From the NCBI GenBank assembly GCA_021464415.1, contig CM038470.1:28483601-28547600 (forward strand): 64,000 nucleotides of DNA, in the 5' to 3' direction. The notes beneath the pieces are model-generated. The model was not told the DNA's origin, made no database searches, and saw only the letters and a list, made by a program, of their open reading frames with translations. Every line of letters starts with the position of its first letter. Position 1 is the stretch's first letter. Of this stretch, positions 1-10,850 are shown in pieces. The DNA comes from Lonicera japonica. Lineage: Eukaryota; Streptophyta; Magnoliopsida; Dipsacales; Caprifoliaceae. The position numbers and the translations under genes are program-made.

Positions 1-116
1 GAGAGAACCATCATTCACCAAAAATCTGTATGTTATCCTTACTTAAGTTTCTTGCACTTGTTTATAAACATTATGTGTAAGTAACATTTCTCGCCAAGAG
101 ATTTGTTGACCTTACA
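1..116 (+). repeat. 3' portion of the 5' LTR of Tat1
   Basis: This is near-identical to about 22021-22136 and ends in the same TTGTTGACCTTACA. The LTR ends in CA at 116, after which the two copies diverge: the left copy runs into a primer-binding-like sequence, the right one into genomic flank. The rest of this LTR lies outside the window. Confidence 0.9.
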
Positions 117-140
117 AATAGCGCCGTCTGTAGGAAGCGA
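117..140 (+). other. Primer-binding-site region of Tat1
   Basis: AATAGCGCCGTCTGTAGGAA directly follows the LTR end. GGCGCCGTCTGTGGGAA-like sequences occupy the primer-binding position in many plant gypsy elements. The tRNA was not identified. Confidence 0.6.
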
Positions 141-219
141 CAGTTTCTCATTTCAAGCGTAAGAAAGATGTATCTACCAAAACCACAGATCCATCGCCAA
201 GCCAAATTAAACCAGAAAA

Positions 220-292
220 ATGTCTCAGGACAGCGACTGTTACCCAATCTCCCCTGAGGAAGAAGAAAACCGAAATGCCACCCTATTCAAAT
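220..292 (+). pseudogene. Tat1 gag, first exon-like piece, interrupted
   Basis: An ATG at 220 opens a frame that begins MSQDSDCYPISPEEEENRN and runs without a stop until the copia LTR fragment interrupts it at 293. The ATG is about 100 nt downstream of the LTR end, the usual place for a gag start. The frame is acidic and low in complexity, as gag N-termini often are. Gag sequence resumes after about 1880. The assignment rests on position and on the gag that follows, not on a recognised motif. Confidence 0.5.
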
Positions 293-1815
293 TGTTGGTT
301 GGATTTCAACCCTAGAGGGGGGGGGTGAATAGGGTTTAAAAACTTTAATGCGGAATTAAAAACTTTTCTAACAATGTTTAAGTAAAACAAATTTACTAAA
401 CCAATTTATCAAGGAATATAAGCAAATAAACAATCAAGCACAAGAGCAAATAATTAAGCAATCTAAAGCAAGCAATCAAACAATAATAAAAAGCTTGAGT
501 TAGAAAGATTGAACCAATTTGAAGTCCAAGGCTTTTTGTCCTCACAGTTTTGGTTTACCAAACCATAATCCGCGCTCGGTTAGTTCCCCGAGAATTTTCA
601 CTAAAATCAAACTCCTTTCGGGTGAAGATCAAACCACTATAAGTGTATCCTCTCACACACTCTTTACAAATATTGCTTGACCACAATATTCACACAAGAA
701 TCTCTCTCTTGCTAACCTTGTGAAATTTACCTTTCACAAAAACTAAACAAGAATTTACATTCTTGTTTTCCTATGAGATTTACCTCTCACAATTTGAATA
801 TAAATGTTTGGTGATTCACACCAATTTACAATAACTCTCTAAAGTGTGTAAAGAATACAATTTAAAGCTCACACTAGAGTTATCATATTTGATCAAGATG
901 ACATAGCTCAAAAGATTAATGATTGATCAAAAACAATTTCTTGAATCTTTAGATATTGAAGATAGATGAAGTATGAAGTATAAGAATGATTCAAGGTAGT
1001 CAAAATGTGCCTTAGATAGTGTATATATAGTCCCAAAAGTGATATAACCGTTTGTGAGGTTTGGTACAAAAAATGGTAAAAAATCAGAAATCCAACGGCT
1101 ATATTCTGGGCCATTAGTCGACTGAGTGAGCCTTAGTCGACTGAGCAAAGCTCCTTAGTCGACTGATGGACCTGACTGTCCAACAGACCAAAAGGCCAAA
1201 AATCCCAATTTTTGCACTTTTGCATTTAAGCTCCGAAATCAATTCTAATGCTTTGGGGACCTTAAAAATAAGTTCCTAAGACACCTATTTTCGGAAAAAC
1301 TCAAAATATGATCATTTGAATTTAATATGAATTTATTTAAAAATTGATTTTTGCAAGAATGATGTTTTCAAAGAAATTTTGATTCAAACTGATTTTGATC
1401 AATCCAAGAATGTTATACCAATATGTATGAGCTATATAAATAATCAAATAAGAAACTTTACATAATACCTAAGCACTCACTCAATTATCGAATGAACGAG
1501 TCTTTGAATGCTTTGATTTGTTTTTTCAAATTGATTCTTCACTTGAAGCTTTTCCCTTGAAACTTTGGCATATGATCCTTGATCTTTTGTGCTTCATGGA
1601 TTTGCATTGATGAGATTGATCTTCTTGCTAGTCCAATGCTTCGTTGACTTAATCGGATATTGATTGAATGATCTTTGTCAAACTTCCTTTGAGCAATCAT
1701 GCTATTCTTGATTTTCCAAATAAAAAAGCTATCATCTTAAATCAAGAACATGTTAAATTACACATGATTGATTTATTGTTATTATCAAAACCAGATTAAA
1801 ACCTTTAGGTTAACA
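293..1815 (-). mobile_element. Copia (SIRE-type) LTR inserted in Tat1 gag
   Basis: The LTR starts TGTTGGTTGGATTTCAACC and ends GGTTAACA (TG...CA). It is closely related to the LTRs at 12833-14394 and 50669-52474, and its terminal blocks are shared with those at 42925 and 53209. It carries a run of nine G near its left end, an AGTCGACT motif repeated about 1114-1168, and a CTCGG/CCGAG hairpin near 574-592. Orientation is - because a minus-strand polypurine tract follows at 1816. It is not a clean solo LTR: about 65 bp of the element's 3' interior remains on the right and no TSD is seen (CAAAT on the left is not repeated near 1880). Confidence 0.8.
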
Positions 1816-1880
1816 ATCTCCTCCTTTTTGATGATGACAATAAATTAATGTGTGTTTTCAATAACAAGCATAAATAGCAT
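1816..1880 (-). mobile_element. Residual 3' interior and polypurine tract of the inserted copia element
   Basis: ATCTCCTCCTTTTTGATGATGACAAT matches the sequence just inside the copia LTR at 44264. On the minus strand it reads as a purine-rich tract directly before the LTR, i.e. the polypurine tract. After about 1880 the sequence returns to Tat1 gag. The rest of the inserted element is missing, so it was truncated by deletion. Confidence 0.65.
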
Positions 1881-3330
1881 ATGAATAGAGAACAACTAAC
1901 GACTAGGGATACTTTGGTGGAACTCGCTAAAAGGTTTCCCTCTAGTTCCTCCAACCAAGGAGACCATGAGTCCTTCAGGAGCAGCTCCCCCATAAGACAA
2001 AATAGGAATAATGAGAATCCCCCCATGTATGCATCGAATGAGAAGGAAAGGCATGGGGATAATGAGAATAATCTCAAAAAACAGCTAGTACATGCTGGTG
2101 ATCAGGGCATCCAGCCGCAAAAGTCAAAGTCCCAGACGCGTTCCTACGTATTGGACCCAAAGGACAAAACAGGGTATAGCTACCCCCTAAAGAGGTCGAC
2201 CAGCCATAAGTGAATCATCACAGGACCAATGAAAACCTCTGAAACTTTATCCTTGATGCCATTCAGAACCATGGCAAGGCTGAGGCCGAAACGGTGAGAG
2301 ATCTGGCGAGGAGAGCATTGGGAAGAGAAAGGCAGTCTCCATTCATAGCTCGAATTGTAAATGCAGAACCACCACGAAAGTTTACTATGCAGAAATACCC
2401 TATTTATGATGAAAAGTCCGACCCCACCCACCACGTCTGAGCTTATAACCAAGCCATGACTCTGTGGGAAATAAATGAATCTATGTTTTGTAGGTACTTT
2501 GCCACTAGTCTGGGCAAAACAACATTAAAGTGGTATTACCAGCTCCCCCCAGGGTCCATAGACAATTATCAGAATCTGACAGGGAAGTTCTGTGCCAAAT
2601 TCATAGCAAGCTCCCAACCTCCTAAAGAATTGGCCAAGCTTATGGCCTTGCGATAAAAGCAAAAGGAATCACTCAAGGATTACTCCAAGAGGTACGGGGA
2701 CTTCTATAATGAAATTGAGGGCGATTGGCCCTAGGTGGCTATAGTTTCTTTTGGCCATAGACTCATTCTGAACTCCCCACTCTACAATGACTTGATAATA
2801 GAGCAGCCTACCTCCCTAGATGATCTCATATGCAGAACTGAAAAACATTCCAGGCTGGAGGAAGATAAAATATAGCGAGGACGTTGTCCGGAAGAAAGAA
2901 ATCCAAGATCCTCTAATAAAAAAAGAAAAAAAGAGGGCGATCTTGAACAGAGAAAAAACAGGCCTTCAGAAACTTCTTACCGGGGAGTTAATACCATCTT
3001 TGCATAGCCTATTTTTAAAGTGAGGAGCAAGATCAAAGATAAGCCCTTCTTTAAATGGGCGAGAGCCATGCCCTCAGACCCAAGTAAGAGGGACCTAGAC
3101 AAATATTGTTTATACCACAAGGATCATGGGCACATGACAGAGAAGTGTAAGTCTTTGAAAATCTTCCTGGTGGACTTAGTGAGAAAAGGGCTCGTCCAAT
3201 AATTTGTGAAAAAAATGGGGAGCCATAAGAAGGATGACGAGCAAACCAACCAGAATGTCAACCTCAAAGCAGCTAGAGTCATCGATGTTATTCAAGGGGT
3301 ACTAGATTCGTCAACCTTGACCAAAAAAGC
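1881..3330 (+). pseudogene. Tat1 gag (capsid and nucleocapsid), decayed
   Basis: Gag packages the element RNA into virus-like particles in the cytoplasm. Translation from 1881 (MNREQLTTRDTLVELAKRF) leads through several stops into a retrotransposon-gag domain at about 2440-2660, with FCRYFATSLGKTTLKWYYQL followed by an F-C-A-K-F segment. A nucleocapsid-type cluster, YCLYHKDHGHMTEKC, lies near 3106-3150; this C/H spacing is typical of Tat gag. In-frame stops near 2438, 2654, 2733 and 3022 and changes of frame show it is non-functional. It is upstream of, and once continuous with, the protease. Confidence 0.75.
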
Positions 3331-3489
3331 AGTCAGGAATAGTTAGAGGAAGGTTTAGATGCAGGAACATGTAATCCCACAAGTAGTCATGTCAATAGGC
3401 GTCCGACAAAGGTGCAAGAGATGGAGAAAGAATACCACAGCAATTAAGTTTTTCAGACAATGACCTACAAGGTGTGAAAGTCCCTTAAA

Positions 3490-3910
3490 ACAACGCTCTA
3501 GTTGTAACACTCAAAATTTCCACCTGGGACATTAAGAGGGTCCTAATAGATCCAGAGAACTCATCGAAAATCATTTACCAATCTCTTGACCTCTCACCAA
3601 AAGACATAATCCCAGTTAATTCGCCAGTCTCCAGCTTTAGTGGGAAGGCAGTGTAACTAGTAGGTAAGGTCAGACTCCCAATACGTGTGGGACCGATATA
3701 AACCATCATAGAGTTTCTGATTGTTGACATCTACGCTCCCTACAATGTAATCATAAGAAGGAACTGACTGGGGACAATAAAGGCAGTGGCCTCTCCATTC
3801 CATCAGAAGCTGAAATTCTCTTCACCGGAGGGAATAGTGGAAGTGAGAGGGAATCAAGAACAAGTCCGGTTGTGATTTTACATGGCAATCCCAGGTAACA
3901 ACCTGGATAA
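3490..3910 (+). pseudogene. Tat1 aspartic protease, decayed
   Basis: The frame from about 3525 reads RVLIDPENSSKIIY, the position of the retropepsin D-T-G/S-S active site (here D-P-E-N-S-S, so the catalytic glycine context is lost). A later stretch reads YNVIIRRN, matching the family's A-Y-N-A-I-L-G-R motif. It lies between gag and RT as expected. Stops at about 3656, 3698 and 3766 make it inactive. The protease would cut the gag-pol polyprotein. Confidence 0.6.
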
Positions 3911-4119
3911 TCAGCAAGTCAAAAGCAAAGGGAACTCAAAGTCTGAGCGGGTTCAGAAAGTTCTCATTATAGGGGAAACAAGCTCGGACAAATAGTGATT
4001 AAAGATCAGGCGCCCCATCGATGTGCAAAGCAGGAGGAGCCCAAAAGTAGAGTCCAAGAGAATCTGGAAAAGGTTTTTATTGAGGAAGGCAATGAAGATT
4101 TTTTTTCCTCATTGGTAGC
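3911..4119 (+). other. Protease-RT linker, no recognisable domain
   Basis: The stretch lies between the protease and RT reading frames. It has several stops in all forward frames and no motif I recognise. Confidence 0.4.
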
Positions 4120-5060
4120 TTGCTTGGCCTAAAAGAGATGCAACAAATCATCTCCTTTTTGAAGGAGAATATTAATGTATTCGCTTGGCAACCTTATGAC
4201 ATGTCCGGCATTGACTCCGAGGTCATGCACCATAAGCTCCATATTGATCAGACCACAATGCCTATTAAACAGAAGCCACGCCGAGCTTCACTCGAAAAAG
4301 CCAAAGCCGTAAAAGAAGAGGTACACAAAGTTTTGAAGGCAGGAGTGATCAGAAAGGCACAGTTCTTAGACTGGATCTCTAACCCAGTAGTGGTGAAAAA
4401 ACATAATGGCAAATGGAGGGTTTGCATCGATTTTACCGAACTCAACAGGGCTTGCCCAAAAGACAGTTTCCCACTTTCGAGAATAGACCAGTTAGTAAAT
4501 TCTATGGCAGGCTATGAGAGAATGTCTTTCCTTAACGCATATTCTGGGTATCATCAGATACCACTATTTGAGCCAGATCAGGATAACACAGTTTTTATCA
4601 CCATTTTGGGATTGTATTGTTATCATGTAATGCCATTTCGGCTGAAAAAGACAAGGGCCACTTATCTAAGGCTGGTAACAAAAATGTTTCGAGAACATAT
4701 CAATAAATCCATGGAGTTTAATGTAGATGACATGCTAGTCAAAAGTAATAAGAAGGAGACCCACATATCCAACCTCAACGCAACCTTTCAAATTCTTCGG
4801 TGATACAAAATGAAGCTAAATGCTTCAAAGTGTTCATTCAAGGTTAGTTCAGGAAAATTCCTTGGGTTTTTGGTCAATTACAGGGGGCTCGAAGCAAATC
4901 CAGAAAAAACTGAAGCATTTAAAAATATTCGAGCTCCGACCTCAATCAAGGAGATACAAAAACTCACAAGAATGATAACAACCCTCAATAAATTTATCTC
5001 TAGGTGCTCTAATAGGTGCCACTCATTCTTCAAAGCCTTAAAAGAAGCAAACAGCTGAAG
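4120..5060 (+). pseudogene. Tat1 reverse transcriptase, decayed
   Basis: The polymerase copies element RNA into DNA. The frame 4120-4803 (227 codons) contains the gypsy RT landmarks: NPVVVKKHNGKWRVCIDFTE, then LNRACPKDSFPLSRIDQLV, and the active site as FNVDDMLVKS, where Y of Y-V/M-D-D has become N but both aspartates remain. A TGA at 4801 interrupts it; the same frame then continues with MKLNASKCSFKVSSGKFLGF and an EANPEKTEAF segment up to 5058. The expected G-Y-H-Q-I step is present at about 4545. It is followed directly by RNase H. Confidence 0.88.
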
Positions 5061-5500
5061 TGGACAAAGGAATGTGACAAGGCACTTACAGACTTGAAAG
5101 AATACTTGGCCAGCCCTCCCTTTATCTCAATTCTAAAGCTGCACGAACAGTTATATGTATACCAATCAGCGTCATTAATGTCAATCAATGCAGCCTTAAT
5201 TAAAGAAGAAGACGCAATCTAGAAACTAGTTTGCTATGCCAGCAAGTCTCTGGTGGGACCAGTACTCAATTACCTACCCTTAGAAAAACTGGTGCTCGCT
5301 CTAGTCACAGCCTCAAGGAAGCTCAGACATTATTTTGAAGCCCACCCAGTCAAAGTCCTGACTTCCCACCCAATTGAGCTGCCTTATGCAAGTCTGAACT
5401 TTTTAGGGGAATGGAAAAATGGTCAGTTGAACTCAACAGGTTCCACATCAATTATGAGCCACTAATAGCAATAAAGGGTAAAATCTTAATAGATTTTATT
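5040..5500 (+). pseudogene. Tat1 first RNase H domain, decayed
   Basis: This follows the RT thumb in the usual RT-RNase H order. LKWTKECDKALTDLKEYLAS, then LVCYASKSLVGP and LEKLVLALVTASRKLRHYF are the standard gypsy RNase H blocks. The usual aspartate after the L-Y-V-Y strand is changed (YQSASLMSINAAL), so catalysis is probably lost even without the stop at 5221. Two frameshifts are visible, at about 5050 and 5410. Confidence 0.8.
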
Positions 5501-5639
5501 ACAGAGTTTCATGAGGACATAGTTGCAGAACCTGCAACGCCAGTTCCTCTAACTGGGGGGCATCCATCAGGGTTAAATAGTTCGCATGAGATCGAAATCG
5601 ATAAGCAAATGGAGAAGCTCAGAATAGAGGAAGAACCAG

Positions 5640-6235
5640 AATAGGTTTGGAGTATATATGTCGATGGTGCGTCAAACCGAAATAGTGTAGGTGTTAGCTT
5701 TGTCTTAAAATCACCAGAAGGAACAACCCTCGAATTGGCTATCAGATTGGGCTTTGAAGCATTCAATAATGAATCAGAATACGAAGCCATAATTCTTGGG
5801 CTTAAAAGGGCAAACTCATTGGGTATTTAGAATCTCATAATCAACTATGACTCCAAGCTTGTTGCCAATCAGTTAATAGGTGAACACTACACCAAAAACC
5901 AAAAAATAGAGTCATATATGAATCTAGCCTAGCAATTGATGAAGTCTTTTACCTCATCACATATAGAGCAGTTCTCGAGGTCAAATAACAGCCATGTAGA
6001 CGCACTGGCCACATTAGCATCAACTGTTAATTCACAGATTAAGAGAACTATTGACGTGGAATTTCTAGCGTAGCCCAGTATAGAGCCAGAAACGGACCAA
6101 GTGATGTGCATTAACTTCGAACCTAGCAAGATGGACCCAATCATAGCCTACCTCAAACAGGGCTCCTTCCTATCCGACCACAGAGAAGCACATATGGTTA
6201 AAATTCAAGCAGCCAGGTATTGGATGTCACCAGAG
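5640..6235 (+). pseudogene. Tat1 second (archaeal-type) RNase H domain, decayed
   Basis: WSIYVDGASNRNSVGVSFVL is the first strand with its catalytic D; ESEYEAIILGLKRA carries the conserved E; NYDSKLVANQLIGEHYTKN has the next D; and HVDALATLAST holds the final H-V-D-A-L-A block. A second RNase H between the first one and integrase is a known feature of Tat-lineage gypsy elements, which I use as the main lineage marker. In-frame stops at about 5642, 5828, 5930 and 6072 interrupt it. Confidence 0.82.
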
Positions 6236-7365
6236 GGATGTTATACAGGAGGTCGTTCCTAGGAGCACATCTTCAGTGGATTCATCCAGATAGGGTCGAA
6301 GACTTATTGTTCGAGCTTCATAAGGGGAGCTGTGGAAGCTATATTGAGGGAAAATTTTTAGCCCACAGAGCTCGTTCATAGGGCTACTGGTGGCCTTACA
6401 TGTAAAGGGACGTCTTGGCGTATGTACAAAAGTGTAAAAAGTGCCAGAAAGTCTTACCCATTATCAGACAACCAGCCACTAATCTTCACCTTATAACAAG
6501 TCCTTAGTCGTTTGCGTAGTGGGGATTGGATATTGTCGAGCCATTTTCGAGGTCAAACCACAAGAAGTATTTGCTGGTCGGCATAGATTACTTTACTAAG
6601 TGGGTAGAGGCAGAGCCTTTAACAGGAATTCGGGACAGGATGTCAAATCTTTCTTGGGGAAGAACATCATCAATTGCTTTGGAAGCCTTAGAACTTTGAT
6701 CATGGATAATGGTACCTAGTTTATGAACTCGGACATCAGGAACTTCTATGATACCTACAAGATCAAGTAGTCTTTTTCCTCTCCCAGTTATTCACATGAA
6801 AATGGGTAGGCAGATGCATTAAACAAAGTTATCCTTGATGGGCTGAAGAAAATACTTGATAAGGCTAAGGGTAAATGGGTGGAATAGCTTTCCACAGTCC
6901 TTTGGGCATATTGTACCACTCCAAGAAGATCATCTAGTGAAACTCCTTTTTCCATGACTTATGGTATAGAGGCCATCATCCCTTTAGAGGTCAGGCTACC
7001 ATCACTGAGAACATCGCTAGTTAATTCTAGGGACAACAATTAGGTCCTCGAAGAGGTATTAGACGTAGTAGAAAAAAAGAGGGAGGCAACCCTCATAAGC
7101 CTGGCCTCATACCAATAGACATTGGTCCAGCAGAGAGGAAGGAATATGAAGCCTAGAAGTTTCAATGTAGGAGACCTAGTGCTCAGAAAAGTCACTTTGA
7201 ACACCACTAAGCCCACTGATGGGAATCTCGGACCGAATTGGGAAGGCTTATATGTTGTTGTCTTTTCTATTGGGACTGAAGCGTATTACCTGGAAGATAT
7301 GGATGGTAATGTGATTTAAAACCTGTGGAATGTGTCTAACTTAAAGAAATATTATCATTAAGTAA
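6236..7365 (+). pseudogene. Tat1 integrase, decayed
   Basis: Integrase inserts the cDNA into nuclear DNA. The zinc-binding N-terminus is seen as CGSYIEGKFLAHRARS followed by YVQKCKKCQKV. The catalytic core includes WGLDIVEPF (first D), KYLLVGIDYFTKWVEAEPL and IMDNGT (second D, near 6700), then [19 protein letters not shown]. The C-terminus reads PRSFNVGDLVLRKV and LGPNWEGLYVV. A stop splits the DNGTQF motif, and at least three frameshifts and many stops are present. The last codons, NLWNVSNLKKYYH, end at a TAA near 7360. Confidence 0.85.
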
Positions 7366-7380
7366 CCGTCATCATTATAT

Positions 7381-7905
7381 TGAGCTTGGGAAGCTTATTA
7401 TTCTCTGTTAAAGTTAAAGTGTTTAACTTACACATTGTATCGAGCTTGTGAAGCTCATTATTTCATGATGTTAAAGTGTTTAACTACCCGATGCATCGAG
7501 CTTTTGAAGCTTACCAATTAATAAAGTTAAATTTGTTTATGTTCAATTTACCGAGCTTATGAAGTTCATTATGTTAGGAAGTATAATTGTTTAACTTCCC
7601 ACTTACTGAGCCTATAAAGCTTATCATTTTATGAGGTTAAAGTGTTTAACTATAGGATGCACCGAGATTGTGAAGCTTACCAATTAATAATGTTAAATTG
7701 TTTAACTATCCAATTTACCGAGCTTATAAAGCTTATCACTTTATGGAGTTAAATTGTTTAACTGTCCAATTTATCGAGCTTATGAAGCTTATCACTTTAT
7801 GGGGTTAAATTATTTAACTGCTCAAACTAACCGAGCTTATGAAGGTCCACAATTTATACAAAGTTGAATTATTCAATGTTCTAAGTTTATGAAGCTACAT
7901 CAATC
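7381..7905 (+). repeat. Nine-unit tandem repeat, about 56 bp per unit, in the Tat1 3' spacer
   Basis: Units begin with CGAGCTTATGAAGCTTATCA and end with GTTAAATTGTTTAACTATCC, each 54 to 60 bp; the first starts at 7381 and the last fades by 7905. Tandem repeats between integrase and the 3' LTR are common in Tat elements. Each unit contains imperfect inverted repeats (GAAGCTT; TTAAATTGTTTAA). No coding frame crosses it. Confidence 0.85.
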
Positions 7906-8004
7906 ATCATCCTAGCTTAAGGAATTTGCAAGCAACCAATATCAATTACAAAAAGGAAAGTACATTTCATTCAAAGTTCAAAAAGAGAAAATTACAGAGT
8001 TCAA

Positions 8005-9320
8005 TGAAAAAAAATGAAGAAAATTCCTAATTTAGCTGAATGGAAGGGTCGTGGGTGCCAGTCTCTTCAATTCGCCTTCCTTAGCAACGGCTTCACCTTC
8101 AGCCCCACCAACCTCAATAGGATTTTGCCCTCCTTCTCCACCAGAGGCAACATATGTCTTCTTTCCCTGTTCTCCACCATCGTATTGGAAATTTGTAGGG
8201 ACGGAAGTCGGGACTCTAAGGTCACTAACATGTGGCACATGAGCAACGTCCAGGCCACGATCATACCCTTCATAGTAAAGCCTACCCCTGACAGTCCTAA
8301 TCTCAGCCAGGTTCTGGTCGAAGCAGAAGTCATAACCCTTCTGCTCGGTATTGACGAGCTCTTTCTTGTGCTTAGCCTAAAGGTCAGAGATCTCATTCTT
8401 CAAGCACTTGTTCTCTGATTTTAGAAGCTCATTGTCCGACCTCAAAGTGGCGACCTCAAATTAGGCATTATTTAGCTGCTGGTTCAGACCAGACACAAGT
8501 CCATTGGCAGTGTCCAGCTCCTTCTTCTTGGCCTTCATTTGCCCAGCCAATAGCTTCTTCTCCTCATCTAATTCTTCATGGTGTCATTCTAGGTCCGGAT
8601 GAGAAGAACCCTCATGTTGTCCAACACCATGAATTTCTGGGCAACTTATCCAAAATAAGATGGGATGTTAGCAAAGAATGAAGAATCATTAAAATTAAGC
8701 AAAGGAATTAAGCTCGAAATCTTACTTTTAGTATATCCTGAAGAGCCTCATTCCTCAGTTGGGTGGTGGGCATGTCCTTGAGTTTAGCCACGTTGTCAAC
8801 TTTGGTAATATCGTACATGACGATGGTTGCAACGGATGGGGATCGATGGATGGACTCGGACTTCATTAGGAAGTGATCCTAGTAGCGGAAGACATGGCAC
8901 TAATATTGGTCGGGCTCTTTTTGTGCTTGCTCGACCACTTGGGGTCGAGCTTCTCCAACTTGGAGGTCGTCAACCTCCACCCCCTGTGGTGATGCCTTTG
9001 CCTCCTTGTCAGTAGAAGGCAAGGCAGATGGAGTGGTCATTATAGTTTTAAAACCGTAGCGGGGCCTTTTCTGGCAAGAGCCCCTTAGGTGTTCTCGACG
9101 GCTCCCCTTTGTATTGGCCTAAGCTTGCAGGGCTTGGATGAGGTTCCTTCATCTTGGGGCCATCTCAGTTGTATCCTTGGTAACCTAATAGCTTGTACCT
9201 TTTATGTCTTGGTAAAGCCTGATGAGGTCGGGATCAGTTGGAGTGCTCAAGCTGCTCTAACTTGGCTGAGCAACTTTTTCCTTGCCCTTGTCATTAGGAG
9301 TAGATGTGCTGGGCCCACCA
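8005..9320 (-). pseudogene. Tat1 antisense gene, 3' exons (coiled coil), decayed
   Basis: Read on the minus strand, this is the C-terminal part of the antisense gene whose 5' exons lie at 17726-18432 and 20999-21200. It includes the frame DITKVDNVAKLKDMPTTQLR, an apparent intron (8637-8725, GTAAGA...CAG), then a charged heptad-like stretch, EELDEEKKLLAGQMKAKKKE, and a C-terminal frame ending at 8032. The composition points to a coiled coil. Tat elements are known to carry antisense ORFs here, annotated in plant genomes as 'putative gypsy type transposon' (Transposase_28-like) proteins; their function is unknown. Stops at about 8480 and 8380 disable this copy. The forward ORFs overlapping it are shadows. 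The region 8727-9320 is poorly readable. Confidence 0.6.
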
Positions 9321-10823
9321 TGATGAAAAAATAGGGGATCGTTTTGGCTAGGTTGATTTTAGGGTTTTTATCAAAAATAATTTGAAGTTTGATAAGCGGA
9401 ATCAAAATCCTAAGTCTAATCAATTTTACTGTCAAAACCTGTGTTGTGTATTATAATAATTTAATCAATTAAGCAATTACAAAAATCAATCACACAACAC
9501 TAGAAATTTACGAGGTATCCCTACTTGCGTATGACTAATCCTCGGGACTAACCGACAGTGCTTCACTATGATCAAAATGAAATTATAACTTGATGACTTA
9601 CAAAAATTGCTTCCCCACAATTTATGCAATAGTCCCGTCAATTCCTTGAATGTAGAATCCAACCACAACTGGCTTGGCGTAGTGCTTTCTGCTGTTCCGG
9701 CTTACCCGTTGCCTCCTTCCATGCACTTGATCACAATCTTTCACCCCCCGTTTACGATCTCCCTTATCGCGCATTAGCTACTTCGCTCACCCTGTCTCCA
9801 ATCGCAATCGAACACACTCCCGCAGGACCGTGAACGTTTAGAACCATAGTTCTTAAAGATGAAGAACAATAGGATCTCCTATGGCATGTAAAGAAAACCT
9901 AGGTGGTGTTTCAAAACTCTCAAAAATTGATTCCAGCGTTTAAATATTTTCTCTCTCAAAAAGCTCTCTAGAATCACGCATTTTTTTACTCAAACCAATG
10001 GTTATATTTATAGCAAAAATATAGAGTCAGAGTCCTTTTTGGAATATGTTAAAAATATTAAAAAAGAAATTTTTGCGATAAAAATTCATGCTCCAGAAAA
10101 TAGTGCTGGACCGGTACACATCGTAAAAAGCTGAACCAGTTCGTAACGTCAGATTTCAATTCCTAGGGAAAACTGCCGCTGGACCGGTACACATTAGCAA
10201 ATTGTGTACCGGTCCACCCTTAATTCATGTACTGCCTTCCTTTTCAATTAGTCGGCACTTACTTTAATGGAGTATTGGGCTTGGCCCATTAAGAACTTCA
10301 TGCACATTAATTAATGATACCTCACCGTGGGTTTTAAAACAAATTTGAAACTTTGACATTTCAAAGTTTTCTTTTTCTTTTATATATTTAATTAAATAAA
10401 ACCCTTTTTATTATTTATTTATTTTTACTTTATTTCGCCATATTAAATTTGTTTGGACACTAATTCGACTCAAATTTCAGAGGCAACTTTATGGAACATG
10501 TTAGACATGAAAAAAATAAGTTTCCTCAATAATTTGTGTCGACGGGGCTTTTTGAATTACGACAAAACTCGGTAAAAATACTTAAAAATAGATTAAGCTC
10601 AAAAGCTTTTTGATTCCGAATTTTAAGCTCAACCATCACCTATATTTTGAATCAAACCATATACTCAACTTACCTGAGGTCTTGAATTATGTGCGATGCA
10701 TCCGGTAAGTTTGGCTAGCTTCTGTTAATTGTTGGATCTTCAAATCTTTAATTTGACTCAAACAATTACAGCGGAAAGTGTTCTTTGCATCAGAATCAAG
10801 CCAACTAAAATATAAACCTAACA
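9321..10823 (-). repeat. Copia2 3' LTR (left copy)
   Basis: Starts TGATGAAAAAATAGGGGATC and ends TATAAACCTAACA; it matches 16062-17725 along its length apart from one 163-bp duplication in the other copy. It contains ACCGGT-centred repeats near 10110-10220 (GGACCGGTACACAT and the inverse TGTGTACCGGTCC). Confidence 0.92.
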
Positions 10824-10850
10824 ATCTCCTTCTTTGTCTATTTTGATGAC
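10824..10850 (-). other. Copia2 polypurine tract
   Basis: The plus strand reads ATCTCCTTCTTTGTCTATTT directly after the LTR; on the element's strand this is AAATAGACAAAGAAGGAGAT followed by TGTTAGG, the LTR start. It primes plus-strand DNA synthesis. More purine-rich minus-strand runs occur at about 11108-11195, as in other SIRE-type elements. Confidence 0.75.

Noticed and set aside
908..1148. Two overlapping minus-strand ORFs of about 70 codons
   Set aside because: They lie fully within a copia LTR and have no motif; LTRs do not encode proteins here.
8014..8418. Forward ORF of 134 codons and its overlapping partners
   Set aside because: It is on the opposite strand to the coiled-coil antisense gene and mirrors its codon bias; no domain features.
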